64,000 bases of DNA from Paracoccus lutimaris (GCF_003337565.1 NZ_QPJL01000017.1:1-64000); one strand, 5' to 3'. Positions 1 to 8,307 are shown, numbered from the stretch's first letter. Numbers and translations: made by a program. Notes: generated by a model from the letters alone, not told the origin.

Positions 1-45
1 ACTAGCATTGACGCCATCATAACACGCAGAACATAACCACTGGGT

Positions 46-90
46 GGGTCAGTTCTCGGTGACAATGCCGGGTCAAATCTCAGTGGCAAT
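46..90. repeat. Pair of 21-bp direct repeats, probable IS end remnant
   Basis: Two 21-bp near-copies lie at 46-66 and 70-90, differing at a few positions, with starts 24 bp apart. Both follow the pattern GGGTCA-nnn-CTC-n-GTG-n-CAAT. Multiple short subterminal repeats of this kind are characteristic of IS21-family element ends, so this is probably the end of an element extending left of the window. No transposase remnant is readable here, so the family is inference. The rest of 91-239 shows nothing recognisable. Confidence 0.4.
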
Positions 91-239
91 CAACAGCCGC
101 AGCCCTCAATCGACACTCCGCGTCATTAGGCTGACGAATGGATCGCCTCAACCAGCCGCCGTGCTTGCAAGGCCCGACCGTCGCGCAGTGTTGGCAGTGG
201 CAACTTCCGGTGGCCGGGCCGTTTGTAGCGGAAACGGAC

Positions 240-876
240 TGTAACGTGTCCGCTTAACCTTTTCTCCGGGCGATAGATGGAGAGGAGGGTTCGTCTCTGG
301 AACGATCATCGACGGCGGCGCGGCCGCAGAAGCGGGACGCTGACACGAAGCTGGCGTAGAGCCGCCTGAGTGTTCTGGAACTGGCGAAGGAACTTGGCAA
401 CGTCGCCAAGGCCTGGCGCCAGGGGGGGGACCGGACCAGTTTCTATGAATCGAAACGACGGTTCCAGACGCAGTGCTTCGAGGATCTGAAAGACCTGTCG
501 CCGATCCACAAGTCGCACCCGCAGACGAAACCGCAGCCGGTGGTCGAACTGATCAGGGAATTGGCGCTGGCGCACCCAGCCCATGGTTGCAACCGCGATG
601 AAGCGATGCTGGCTCTGGAGGCGAAGACGGCCGAGAAGGTCGTCGAGATCACCCCCGAGCAGGCAGCACTCCTGGAGCAGATGACCCCCTGCTCCTGGGA
701 AAGGTATGTGGAGTCAAGTGAAACGAGTAAGCTTCTGCCGGCCGAGGCCGATCTTGATGCCTGGCTGGTCCATTACAATACCTAACGACAGCATCTCGAT
801 TATCGGAACATGGGGTGAAGACCCATATAGGCCGTCATGTCATTCGCCAGCCAAGAAGGTTAAGTGGACACGTAAC
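240..876 (+). mobile_element. Internally deleted IS481-type element with both terminal repeats
   Basis: The left end reads TGTAACGTGTCCGCTTAACC (240-259). The right end (858-876) reads GGTTAAGTGGACACGTAAC and is its near-perfect reverse complement, with about two mismatches. Between them is a degraded IS481-family transposase. The element is about 640 bp, roughly half the usual size, so it is a non-autonomous deletion derivative. No clear target duplication was seen flanking it. It abuts the 3' end of the DUF1217 flagellar gene, which runs toward it on the other strand. Confidence 0.75.
303..850 (+). pseudogene. IS481-family transposase, deleted and frameshifted
   Basis: Plus-strand reading gives family-typical stretches in more than one frame. 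An N-terminal LELAKELGNVAKAWR and a SFYESKRRFQ-type segment are interrupted by a G-run near 425-431. Then follow VELIRELALAHPAHGCNRDE and LEAKTAEKVVEITPEQAALL, and directly afterwards the C-terminal LDAWLVHYNT and HLDYRNMG pieces, separated by a stop. The DDE catalytic core that should lie between the helix-turn-helix region and the HYN-type tail is missing, so the gene cannot encode an active transposase. Confidence 0.75.
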
Positions 877-900
877 GAAGCCGGCGCACGTCAATCCTGC

Positions 901-1710
901 CTACGACAGAAGAGAGCGCGAGCGTCCGGCAGAGAGCAGCGTCAAGGCGGTTGAGAACTTCGACGTGTTCGTGCTCGAATCAATCTGCGTCCGCAGGAGG
1001 TAGCGCTTCAGCAAAGATTCTACCTGCTCGCCATCGGTGAACTGGCCAATATCCGAACTCCCCGTCAGCCGTTCTGCCTTGGCCTTGAACTCGGAAAGTT
1101 GTCGGTCGATCGGAAGTTTCGCGAAGTTTTGGCCGAGGCCGAAAGCCCCTTCAAAAACCTTTCGAAGCGGTTTGGAACCGATTATCCGCAACCATTTTGT
1201 ATCATTGCTGATGTTGGATCCTGCGAGTTCGGCCAGTTCACGCTTGGCATTAAGTGCCAGTTCAATCTCTTGATGCTGCGCACCGATGTTTTTCTCGAAT
1301 GATCTGGTTGTGAACATATCAGTGATCGCCTCGGCATCCAGCGTATTTGTATCATCGCTGGACGAATGCCAAAGACCAAATGCAGCATTCAGGTTCGCGT
1401 AACGCTTGTCGGGAAGCCTGCTCACAATACTGTTTTCGTCTTGCGGATTCGCTTCGAGAACCTTTCGAATGAAAAACTTGTTATTCAGATCATCATCTAA
1501 CCCAAATGCGCGCAGCGCGACACTGAGAAGCTTGTAGTCACCTATCAAGTCCTCCGCCGATTGCACTTTCGAGATGTTCTCGACGAAGTAGTCGCGCGAT
1601 CTTTGCAATTCCGCGCTTTTCGAGAATGCGGTTTTTTGCGCCTCGGAGGTTCGCTCGAGAATTTTCCAGCCCAGGTAGCCGCCATTCCCGACGTGAATAT
1701 TATAGCTCAT
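901..1710 (-). CDS. DUF1217-family flagellar-cluster protein
   Basis: This 269-aa protein has the appearance of the DUF1217 family, which in alphaproteobacteria sits in flagellar operons and has no settled function. The N-terminus (GGYLGWKILERT) and the central ALRAFGLDDDLNNKFFIRKV and NLNAAFGLW segments fit the family. It follows flbT with a 4-bp ATGA overlap, so it is the last gene of fliC-flaF-flbT-DUF1217. The C-terminal tail (AGRSRSLLS) ends only 25 bp from the IS481 derivative, so it may have been altered by the insertion. Base composition is more AT-rich than most of the window. Confidence 0.75.
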   Translation of the reverse strand: MSYNIHVGNGGYLGWKILERTSEAQKTAFSKSAELQRSRDYFVENISKVQSAEDLIGDYKLLSVALRAFGLDDDLNNKFFIRKVLEANPQDENSIVSRLPDKRYANLNAAFGLWHSSSDDTNTLDAEAITDMFTTRSFEKNIGAQHQEIELALNAKRELAELAGSNISNDTKWLRIIGSKPLRKVFEGAFGLGQNFAKLPIDRQLSEFKAKAERLTGSSDIGQFTDGEQVESLLKRYLLRTQIDSSTNTSKFSTALTLLSAGRSRSLLS

Positions 1711-2111
1711 GCCTGTCTCGCGGCCAATAGCCGCGCCTCTCGCGGAAGCAACTCACGAAGCTGTTTCAATGCATGGTAATAGCTTCTCGAGATTACGTGA
1801 TCGGTGGCGCGGCTGAGGATCACCCTGCTATCTTGATCGCGAAACACCTGCGAAAGCTGCTCGATCCCTGTGAGAAGTTGCTGATGTCCCTCAGTCGGAT
1901 CGGTTTCGCCCGTCAGGATGAGTTGGCAAATGTAACAGACCCGTGCAACTGGCGTGTTCGCCAGGCTGGGGTGAATTGCATCCTTCAACCGCAATATGTT
2001 GGCATTGGGGGTGCGGATAGCGATCTTGGCGCGGCGATCGCCGTTTTCGATCACGGCCCCGTTGATCAGAACGCGTTCGCTCGGCGCGAGTTTCAGGATC
2101 AGTCCAGTCAT
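1707..2111 (-). CDS. flbT: Flagellar biosynthesis repressor FlbT
   Basis: This 134-aa protein matches FlbT in length and pattern: LKLAPSERVLINGAVIENG near the N-terminus, then HPSLANTPVARVCYICQLIL. FlbT in Caulobacter binds the 5' leader of flagellin mRNA and represses or destabilises it until the hook is complete. Its start overlaps the end of flaF by 4 bp and its end overlaps the DUF1217 gene by 4 bp, indicating translational coupling. The flagellin gene it would act on lies immediately upstream. Confidence 0.9.
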   Translation of the reverse strand: MTGLILKLAPSERVLINGAVIENGDRRAKIAIRTPNANILRLKDAIHPSLANTPVARVCYICQLILTGETDPTEGHQQLLTGIEQLSQVFRDQDSRVILSRATDHVISRSYYHALKQLRELLPREARLLAARQA

Positions 2112-2476
2112 TCCTGAACCTCACCGCGCAGACCCTTCATGATTCGCATATTGATATCGATCAGGGGATCGATCGACGCGTTTTCGGCGAGAACCTTGTG
2201 CCCATGACGGATCGAGAACATAGCCAGAGATATCAGGCCGGCCTTCAACTCGTCGGGAAGTGCATTTCCCGGAGACGCCAGATCGGCGGCAAGTGCGATC
2301 CAGAGTTCGTTATTGGCATGGGTTGCGCGGATTGCCGCGAGATCGTCGCCACTGTCCAGTGCATTCTGGAGCAGGCGCGTGACACGCGATACCACCGTAT
2401 ATTCATTGTCGCGATCAGTTCGGACATAGTCCGAACCGAATTGAGCGCGGGGCTTTAGAAATGAAGCAGAGTTCAC
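2108..2476 (-). CDS. flaF: Flagellar biosynthesis regulator FlaF
   Basis: This 122-aa protein fits FlaF: a Y-x-x-V-x-RVTRLLQ segment near residue 27, then ANNELWIALAADLASPGNALP. FlaF promotes flagellin synthesis and secretion in alphaproteobacteria and acts opposite to FlbT. The start is a GTG preceded by AGGA; no suitable ATG occurs near the N-terminus. It lies about 70 bp downstream of fliC, after a strong hairpin, and overlaps flbT by 4 bp. Confidence 0.88.
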   Translation of the reverse strand: MNSASFLKPRAQFGSDYVRTDRDNEYTVVSRVTRLLQNALDSGDDLAAIRATHANNELWIALAADLASPGNALPDELKAGLISLAMFSIRHGHKVLAENASIDPLIDINMRIMKGLRGEVQE

Positions 2477-2509
2477 GCCTGAATTCCTGTTCTAGAAGGC
2501 AGTCGGAAA

Positions 2510-2537
2510 CATAGGGCGCCAGAGGTGGCGCCCTATG
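2510..2537 (-). terminator. Hairpin after fliC
   Basis: An 11-bp perfect stem, CATAGGGCGCC pairing with GGCGCCCTATG, surrounds a 6-nt loop directly downstream of the flagellin stop. There is no clean T-run, so it may protect the mRNA 3' end or only partly terminate before flaF-flbT. Confidence 0.7.
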
Positions 2538-2546
2538 TGGTTGTCA

Positions 2547-3389
2547 TTACTTGAACAGCGCCAGGATCGTCTGCGGTGCCTGGTTGGCGATCGACAGGGC
2601 CTGAACGCCCAGCTGTTGCTGGGTTTGCAGCGCCTGCAGGCGGGCAGAGGCCTCTTCCATGTCGGCGTCGACAAGCGCGCCCACACCCGATTTCAGCGAG
2701 TCGGCGAGATCCGCAACGAAGTTCGACTGGTCGTTGATCCGCTTGGCGGCGGTACCCAGCAAGGCAACACCGTCTTTCGCGATCGTGAACAGCGCCTCGA
2801 TCTCGCCCACTGCGGTCAACGCCGTTGCACGGCTGGTGATCGTGGTGACCGTTGCGCCTTCGATATCAGCTTCGAAATCAACGGATGCGACAGTGATCGA
2901 CACCTTGGCAGTGACAGCCGTGCCCGAGGTCCGATCCATTGACGCCAAGACTGAGAAGTCCGTCTGTCCAGGGATCGGGTTGGTCTTGAGCAGGTTCACC
3001 CCGTTCATTTGACTTGCGTCAACGATCGCGGTGATCTGATCCTTCTTCGCGACGATCTGCGCATTGATGGTCGCGTAGTCGTTCGCGTCGCTGGCGGCGC
3101 CGGCGGCCAGTTGCTTCATCTCGTCGAGTAGCTTCTGGATCTTCTCACCGCCGGTACGGGCGGTCGTTACGACGGCTTCGGCCAGGTTCAGGTTGCTCTG
3201 GATGGTCTTGAAAGACGACTGATCGGATTCCATGACCTTCGAGATCGCCCAGACAGCGGCGTTGTGCTGAGCGTTGGCGACTTTCTTGCCGGTCGAAATC
3301 TCGTCCTGCGTCTTTGCGAGGTTCGAGTTGATGCCTTTCAGGGTCTGAAGGGCAACCATTGCGCTGTTGTTGGTCAGAATGCTGGACAT
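2547..3389 (-). CDS. fliC: Flagellin
   Basis: This 280-aa protein has the conserved flagellin ends that form the D0/D1 coiled coils. The N-terminus has MSSILTNNSAMVALQTL and ISTGKKVANAQHNAA; the C-terminus has LQALQTQQQLGVQALSIAN and ends ILALFK. The central variable region (about residues 145-215) is short, as in many alphaproteobacteria. GGAGA lies 6 nt before the ATG. It heads the fliC-flaF-flbT-DUF1217 cluster, and its leader is the expected target of FlbT. Confidence 0.93.
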   Translation of the reverse strand: MSSILTNNSAMVALQTLKGINSNLAKTQDEISTGKKVANAQHNAAVWAISKVMESDQSSFKTIQSNLNLAEAVVTTARTGGEKIQKLLDEMKQLAAGAASDANDYATINAQIVAKKDQITAIVDASQMNGVNLLKTNPIPGQTDFSVLASMDRTSGTAVTAKVSITVASVDFEADIEGATVTTITSRATALTAVGEIEALFTIAKDGVALLGTAAKRINDQSNFVADLADSLKSGVGALVDADMEEASARLQALQTQQQLGVQALSIANQAPQTILALFK

Positions 3390-3555
3390 TTTTTATCTCC
3401 AATGACTGGGCGTTTTGCCCGGTTTCGTGAATAAGGCCTTCTGACCTGCGAGCTTCAGCCCGATGCGGTGAAGCATGTGACCGGTCTTAACCGGCAATCG
3501 TGAATAAACCCTGAACCTCCTCAATCATGCAATCAGATAACATATACATATTTAT
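3390..3555. promoter_or_regulatory. Flagellin leader/promoter region
   Basis: This 166-bp AT-rich gap separates fliC from the FlgN-like gene, both on the minus strand. It should hold the fliC promoter and the 5' leader that FlbT acts on. A short palindrome (CCGGT, 4-nt spacer, ACCGG) lies at 3481-3494. I could not identify a convincing sigma-28 or sigma-54 promoter by eye. Confidence 0.4.
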
Positions 3556-3870
3556 TCAAAACTTTCGAGTGGATCTCGGCCCGACCTGCTCGGTCGTTTT
3601 CTTTCCGGTTTTGTCATATCCATCCAGATGTCGGGATAGTTTGAGTATCTCCTGAAATTGGCGCTGAGCCGCGAAGACTCCCTCGCGTGCGGAAGCCGCC
3701 AGATCGCGGATTGCCGAAAGTTCAGCCGTGCAGCGCGTTGCCGCATCCTCGGTGAGGGGGTGATTCTGCAGCTCGGCTTCGAATTTGCGAAGCATTTCCT
3801 CGGCTTTATCGGGTTCGAATGCGATAAGCGCTACCCGTGCCTGCTTCAGGTATTCAGTAGCGTCGTTCAT
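3556..3870 (-). CDS. Small helical flagellar-cluster protein, possibly FlgN-like
   Basis: This 104-aa protein is predicted almost entirely helical (EYLKQARVALIAFEPDKAEE ... RCTAELSAIRDLAASAREGV). It lies directly downstream of, and overlaps by 4 bp, the FlgJ-like rod-binding gene. Size, helical character and position next to a FlgJ-like gene resemble FlgN-type chaperones for hook-associated proteins, but no diagnostic motif is visible, so the function is inference. The C-terminal 15 residues are basic and look disordered. Confidence 0.55.
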   Translation of the reverse strand: MNDATEYLKQARVALIAFEPDKAEEMLRKFEAELQNHPLTEDAATRCTAELSAIRDLAASAREGVFAAQRQFQEILKLSRHLDGYDKTGKKTTEQVGPRSTRKF

Positions 3871-4115
3871 GGCTTTACTCCTGGTTTCTTGGCGAGGCCT
3901 AGGTCGATTCGCGAGGCGAGGGCGTCAGCATAGGCATCGGTCAGCATGCTCCCGAATTGCGATTCCCCGACGCCACCCGAAAAATCTCCCTCTGAAGGCT
4001 TCGGGCCAGCATATTTTAACATTTCAGAAAGAAATGCCCGCTCCAGTCCGTTTGCGGCTTCCTGCGTCAACTTCTGATGCGATGTGGAAACCGCCATGCT
4101 TGTCTCGATGCGCAT
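3867..4115 (-). CDS. FlgJ-like rod-binding protein (N-terminal domain only)
   Basis: This 82-aa protein corresponds to the FlgJ rod-binding domain: AANGLERAFLSEMLKYAG followed by a glycine-rich GGVGESQFGSMLTDAYADAL. It lacks the muramidase domain of enterobacterial FlgJ, as is usual in alphaproteobacteria, where a separate enzyme supplies that activity. An alternative start six codons downstream (MAVSTSH) is possible. It is divergent from fliK and coupled to the following small helical gene. Confidence 0.75.
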   Translation of the reverse strand: MRIETSMAVSTSHQKLTQEAANGLERAFLSEMLKYAGPKPSEGDFSGGVGESQFGSMLTDAYADALASRIDLGLAKKPGVKP

Positions 4116-4229
4116 GTGCCATCCATTTTTCGTTAAAAGTTCATCGATGGGCTGTAAAATACATGCTTGCAGTAAATATTTGGTAACCAGAGGCTGTTAG
4201 AAGTCGGGAAGCCTTGGGATGAAGAGATT

Positions 4230-5390
4230 ATGACCCCGTCCAGTATCAGTTTCACAAGCTCCCCCCCGTTCAGGACAGGTCCCGAGAGGTCTGGACAGCT
4301 CTCTTGTGGCGGGTCCGAATTCGCCAAGCTCATGTCGCCAGAAGCGAAAGACCAGATCGTTGCCTGTGACGATGCTATGGTGGACGTCGCCGAGGACGAA
4401 GAAGTGCCCGATACGGACGAGTCGACAGTTGTAGCCGATATCGAGACGACGCCGGTGGCGCCGCCATCGGATCCTCATGATCGCGTATTCGCGTTGGACA
4501 ATGAGGTTCCGGCAGCAGATGCCGTGTCTGATGGGGTAGAGTCGGAATCGGGGCTCTGGGCGGCTGACGATCGGCCGATAGAGACTGTCGTGGCTGAGGA
4601 TGCGGCGCCGATGCGGGAACAGCCCGTCCTGTCAGCAGGACGGGCCGCCTTTGCCGAAGGGGCTCCCGAAGGGACGTTTTTCACCTTTAGATCCGATGGC
4701 CGACCGACTGAGAGTGCGGCCATTGCGACCGAGAGGGTTCGCGCCGAGATTGCGGTCGGGGCTGATAAGCCGCCGCCCGTGCATTTGGATGTATCTGTCG
4801 CGGATCGACCGATCCGTGCATTGCCGATCGTTGAAACCTCTTCGCCCCCCAGCCTCATGCCAACCGAAGAGACGGATCAGCGTCCGACAGAGAGTCTGAT
4901 CGGGATGAGGGCAGAGATCAGCGTGCAGGTCGGCAGTGACGCCAGGGGTGACGTCGCGGCACAGGCGACTGCTGCGAGAAACACGGCTCATGCGCCGCAA
5001 AATGTGCTGCGACAGATAGCGCTTCATGCGGCCGACCACGATGGTGACCGAATCGAGGTCACCCTCTCACCGGATGAGCTGGGCAAGGTGCGATTGGTCA
5101 TCTTGGGCGGGGAACGACCAGCGGTCGCAGTCTATGCCGACAATCCGCAGACTTTGGATCTGCTGCGCCGCCATGCCGACCTTCTAGCCCGAGAGTTGCG
5201 CGATACAGGATTTTCGGGTGCCGATCTGTCATTTGCGGATAATGCAGGGACTGGGGGGCGGCACGGGGCGGCGCAGAGTACTTCGCAGGCAATACATGCC
5301 GAGGACCGCGCAATGTCATCGACAGAACAGCCGGCTCCGCAGGCCCCGCCGCGTTCGATTTCGGGCGCGCGGATCGATATCAGAATTTAG
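4230..5390 (+). CDS. fliK: Flagellar hook-length control protein FliK
   Basis: This 386-aa protein has a long, low-complexity acidic N-terminal two thirds and a conserved C-terminal domain (about residues 260-345). That domain carries IEVTLSPDELGKVRLVI and LARELRDTGFSGADLSF, which are diagnostic of the FliK/Flg_hook C-terminal region. FliK measures hook length and triggers the export-substrate switch. AAGAG precedes the ATG. The gene lies 18 bp upstream of flgD, which is a functional match. Its N-terminal region is poorly conserved in general, so the start is less certain than the end. Confidence 0.88.
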   Translation: MTPSSISFTSSPPFRTGPERSGQLSCGGSEFAKLMSPEAKDQIVACDDAMVDVAEDEEVPDTDESTVVADIETTPVAPPSDPHDRVFALDNEVPAADAVSDGVESESGLWAADDRPIETVVAEDAAPMREQPVLSAGRAAFAEGAPEGTFFTFRSDGRPTESAAIATERVRAEIAVGADKPPPVHLDVSVADRPIRALPIVETSSPPSLMPTEETDQRPTESLIGMRAEISVQVGSDARGDVAAQATAARNTAHAPQNVLRQIALHAADHDGDRIEVTLSPDELGKVRLVILGGERPAVAVYADNPQTLDLLRRHADLLARELRDTGFSGADLSFADNAGTGGRHGAAQSTSQAIHAEDRAMSSTEQPAPQAPPRSISGARIDIRI

Positions 5391-5408
5391 AAACTTGAGG
5401 TTTCCAGA

Positions 5409-6074
5409 ATGGTGGACAATGTAAGCGCAACGTCATCCATGGCGACGACCGCGCGGCAGGCGAGCGGTGCCAGCACATCCGGCTCGGCATTCGCAAGCAG
5501 CGACTTCGAGACATTTCTCAAGATGCTGACCACGCAGATCAAGAACCAGGATCCGCTCAACCCCATGGAGGGAACAGAGTTCGCGGTGCAGCTTGCAACG
5601 TTTTCCGGGGTCGAGCAGCAGGTTCAGACCAATGCACTGCTGCAACAGCTACTGAGCGGCGGGACGAATGGGCTTGGCGAGTTGTCCGGCTGGATCGGGC
5701 GCGACGTCCGCACCACGGCTCCGGTCTGGTTCGATCGATCGCCGTTGACGATGACCGTCAACCCGGCCGCCGGGGCCGATACCGTCACTCTGATCACGCT
5801 TGATGCCCGGGGCAACGAAGTGTCGCGCGAGGAGATCGGTGCTGGCTCGGGCGAGATCGACTGGCAGGGGCGGGATGCCCAGGGCAATGTGCTACCTGCC
5901 GGCATCTATCAGTTCCGGGTAGTGTCGGCAAAGGATGGCGAGGTAATCAATACCTCGGATGTTGGCGTCTACACGCGGGTGACAGGCGCAGAGCTTGTCG
6001 GCGGTACGCCGCGGCTGATCCTTACGGGCGGGGCGACGGCGGAGTTGGAGGACATTTCCGCAGTGCGCGAATGA
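5409..6074 (+). CDS. flgD: Flagellar hook-capping protein FlgD
   Basis: This 221-aa protein has the FlgD N-terminal signature DFETFLKMLTTQIKNQDPLNP, then EFAVQLATFSGVEQQVQTN. It also has the C-terminal FlgD Ig-like/tudor segment (WQGRDAQGNVLPAGIYQFRV). FlgD is the scaffold on which FlgE assembles the hook. GAGG precedes the ATG. It is the last flagellar gene on this side and converges with the GntR regulator. Confidence 0.93.
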   Translation: MVDNVSATSSMATTARQASGASTSGSAFASSDFETFLKMLTTQIKNQDPLNPMEGTEFAVQLATFSGVEQQVQTNALLQQLLSGGTNGLGELSGWIGRDVRTTAPVWFDRSPLTMTVNPAAGADTVTLITLDARGNEVSREEIGAGSGEIDWQGRDAQGNVLPAGIYQFRVVSAKDGEVINTSDVGVYTRVTGAELVGGTPRLILTGGATAELEDISAVRE

Positions 6075-6142
6075 TGGGGCGTCCCGCTGCGTCTTTGAAC
6101 GCCAAGCGGTCAGCCTCTCGCCGGTCTGGGCGGTGCTGTGGT

Positions 6143-6826
6143 TCAGGTGCCGGTATCTTGCAGCATGCGGCGCCCTGCCCGGATCGAGCCGTCACGAACA
6201 TCGTTTTCGATGGCGCTACAAAGCGCAGACAGGTCGCGATTGCGCATCGCGACCAGCATTTCCTTATGGTGGTCTGCGCCGGCAAAGTCGTCGAGATGTT
6301 CGATAACCTGGCGTTGGAACGGACCTAGCTGCAGCCAGATGCTTTCGATCAGCGGCAAGGCGGCTTGGTCGGGATTCAACCCATAAAGCACCTTGTGAAA
6401 CTCCTGGTTCATCCGCGTCAGGGCGTCGAGGTCGCGTTCGGCAAGGGCCTTGTCCATGCCATCGTCCAGCGTGGTCAGATGGGCAATGGCGACATCCGAG
6501 ATATAGGGAAAGGCCCGCATGGCGGCATGGGTTTCCAGCGCGATGCGCAATTGCACCAGTTCCTCGAACCGGCCCGCGGTCATCTCGGGGACGCGCAGCC
6601 TGCGATTGCCCAGGACCTTTATGGCGTTTTCCGAACTCAGGCGCCGCAATGCCTCGCGGATCGGGGTCGGACTGAGGTCGAGCTGCTCGGCCAATCCCCG
6701 GAAGGTCAGTGCGGTACCCGGTTGCAGCGCCCCGGTCATTACGGCGTTGCGCAGCCGTAGATAGGCGTATTCCTGAGTCGTCATCGCCGCATCGCGCGGG
6801 ATTTCGGGAAGCGCTGGCTGGGGCAT
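6143..6826 (-). CDS. GntR-family transcriptional regulator (FCD type)
   Basis: This 227-aa protein has an N-terminal winged helix (residues about 20-80: LRNAVMTGALQPGTALT, LAEQLDLSPTPIREALRRLS) and a C-terminal helical FCD ligand domain with the metal-type motif MNQEFHKVLY and AGADHHKEMLVAM. FCD regulators usually bind small organic acids or amine-derived metabolites. It is divergent from the glutamine-synthetase-like gene, and GGAGGT precedes the start. Two copies of AAATGATATC lie in the shared promoter region and are likely its operators, so it probably represses the adjacent pair. Confidence 0.88.
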   Translation of the reverse strand: MPQPALPEIPRDAAMTTQEYAYLRLRNAVMTGALQPGTALTFRGLAEQLDLSPTPIREALRRLSSENAIKVLGNRRLRVPEMTAGRFEELVQLRIALETHAAMRAFPYISDVAIAHLTTLDDGMDKALAERDLDALTRMNQEFHKVLYGLNPDQAALPLIESIWLQLGPFQRQVIEHLDDFAGADHHKEMLVAMRNRDLSALCSAIENDVRDGSIRAGRRMLQDTGT

Positions 6827-6877
6827 GACGGACCTCCGGGGCGGATGCAGGCAGTGCAGGATGACCCGTCAGGTGGC

Positions 6878-6920
6878 TTGACACAAGTCAAAATGATATC
6901 GCAATATGAAAAATGATATC
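6878..6920 (+). promoter_or_regulatory. Promoter with two AAATGATATC operator-like repeats
   Basis: TTGACA (6878-6883) could be a -35 box, with a weak -10 around 6902-6907. Direct repeats AAATGATATC occur at 6891-6900 and 6911-6920. They are spaced exactly 20 bp start to start, two helical turns, so one sits in the spacer and one just after the -10. The placement is typical of a repressor site for the divergent GntR regulator. Confidence 0.65.
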
Positions 6921-6957
6921 ACAAACATCCTGCCTGTCCCCTTTAAGGAGTCCTCCG

Positions 6958-8307
6958 ATGATACCCGCAGATGCCCCGGCCTGGCTGGCCGACCGACCGG
7001 AGATCGAGACGATCTTCGCCTGCATCTGTGACTTGAACGGGATCATGCGGGGCAAGCGCGTGCCGGTCGAACAGCTTGACAAGATCACCTCGGGCGCGCT
7101 GCGCATGCCGCTGTCACTGCTCAGCATGGATATCTGGGGCGAGGATATCGAGGATAACGAGCTGGTTTTCGACACGGGCGACGCGGACGGGCTGTGCGAC
7201 TTCACCGGCCGGCCGATCAGCCCGGTGGAATGGACCTCGCGCCCGGCGGCTTTTGCCCAGCTTTGGATGCGCGAGGAAAACGGCCGCCCCTTCATGGGCG
7301 ATCCGCGCCGGGCACTGGCCGCGGTGGTCGACCGCTTCAAGGCGGCGGGTCTGACCCCGGTGGTCGCGACCGAGCTGGAGTTCTATATCGTCGATCCCTC
7401 GGGCGCGGTGCCGCAGCCGCCCTGTTCGCCGGTGACCGGCAAGCGGCTTGATTCGGACGGGGCGCTGTCGCTGGACGAGCTTCAGCATTTCGACGCCTTT
7501 CTGAACGAAGTTTATGATTCCTGCGCCGCCCATGGCATCCCGGCCGATGCGGCGATTTCCGAAAACGGCGCCGGCCAGTTCGAAATCAACCTGCTGCATG
7601 TCGCCGACCCGCTTGAGGCGGCTGACGATGCGGTGCTGTTCAAGCGGCTGGTGCGCGGTATCGCCCGCAAGCACGGCTTTGCGGCGACCTTCATGGCCAA
7701 GCCCTATGGCGACCGTGCTGGCTCGGGCATGCATGTGCATTTCTCGCTGAACGATGCCGAGGGGCGCAATATCTTTGACGATGGCGGCGAGGACGGGACC
7801 GAGGTTCTGCGCCATGCCGTTGCGGGCCTCATCCGCACCATGCAGGAAAACGCGCTGGTCTTTGCCCCGCATGAGAACAGCTTCCGCCGGATTCTGCCGG
7901 GGGCACATGCGCCCTCATCTGTGGCTTGGGGCTATGAAAACCGCACCGTGGCCGTCCGCATTCCCGGCGGCAGCCCCAAGGCGCGCCGGATCGAACATCG
8001 CGTCGCGGGTGCTGACGCGAACCCCTATCTGGTGCTGGCCTCGATCCTGGGCGGGGCGCTTCTGGGCATCGAAGGCAAGTGGGAGCCGCCGCCGCCCGTC
8101 ACCGGCGACGCCTATTCCCAGAATATCGAGACCCTGCCGCCCGACTGGGCCTCGGCCATCGAGGCATTCTCGCGCGGGCCGCATGTGACCCAGATCTATG
8201 CTCGCCGCCTGCAACGTATGTTCGTGCAATGCAAGTTGCAGGAACTGCGCCGTTTTACCCGCCACGTCACCGAATTCGAATACCATTCCTATATGGAGGC
8301 CGTCTGA
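6958..8307 (+). CDS. puuA: Glutamine-synthetase-family gamma-glutamyl-amine ligase (PuuA-like)
   Basis: This 449-aa protein has the glutamine synthetase catalytic signatures GAGQFEINLLH, GSGMHVHFSL, the FRRILPGAHAPSS loop and NRTVAVRIP. Paired with a following FAD oxidase and an FCD regulator, it fits a PuuA-like ligase that joins glutamate to an amine such as putrescine, rather than housekeeping GlnA. The exact amine cannot be read. The start at 6958 is chosen because AAGGAG (6945-6950) lies 7 nt upstream; an in-frame ATG 45 nt earlier has no such site and falls in the operator region. Its stop overlaps the next start (TGATG). Confidence 0.82.
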   Translation: MIPADAPAWLADRPEIETIFACICDLNGIMRGKRVPVEQLDKITSGALRMPLSLLSMDIWGEDIEDNELVFDTGDADGLCDFTGRPISPVEWTSRPAAFAQLWMREENGRPFMGDPRRALAAVVDRFKAAGLTPVVATELEFYIVDPSGAVPQPPCSPVTGKRLDSDGALSLDELQHFDAFLNEVYDSCAAHGIPADAAISENGAGQFEINLLHVADPLEAADDAVLFKRLVRGIARKHGFAATFMAKPYGDRAGSGMHVHFSLNDAEGRNIFDDGGEDGTEVLRHAVAGLIRTMQENALVFAPHENSFRRILPGAHAPSSVAWGYENRTVAVRIPGGSPKARRIEHRVAGADANPYLVLASILGGALLGIEGKWEPPPPVTGDAYSQNIETLPPDWASAIEAFSRGPHVTQIYARRLQRMFVQCKLQELRRFTRHVTEFEYHSYMEAV

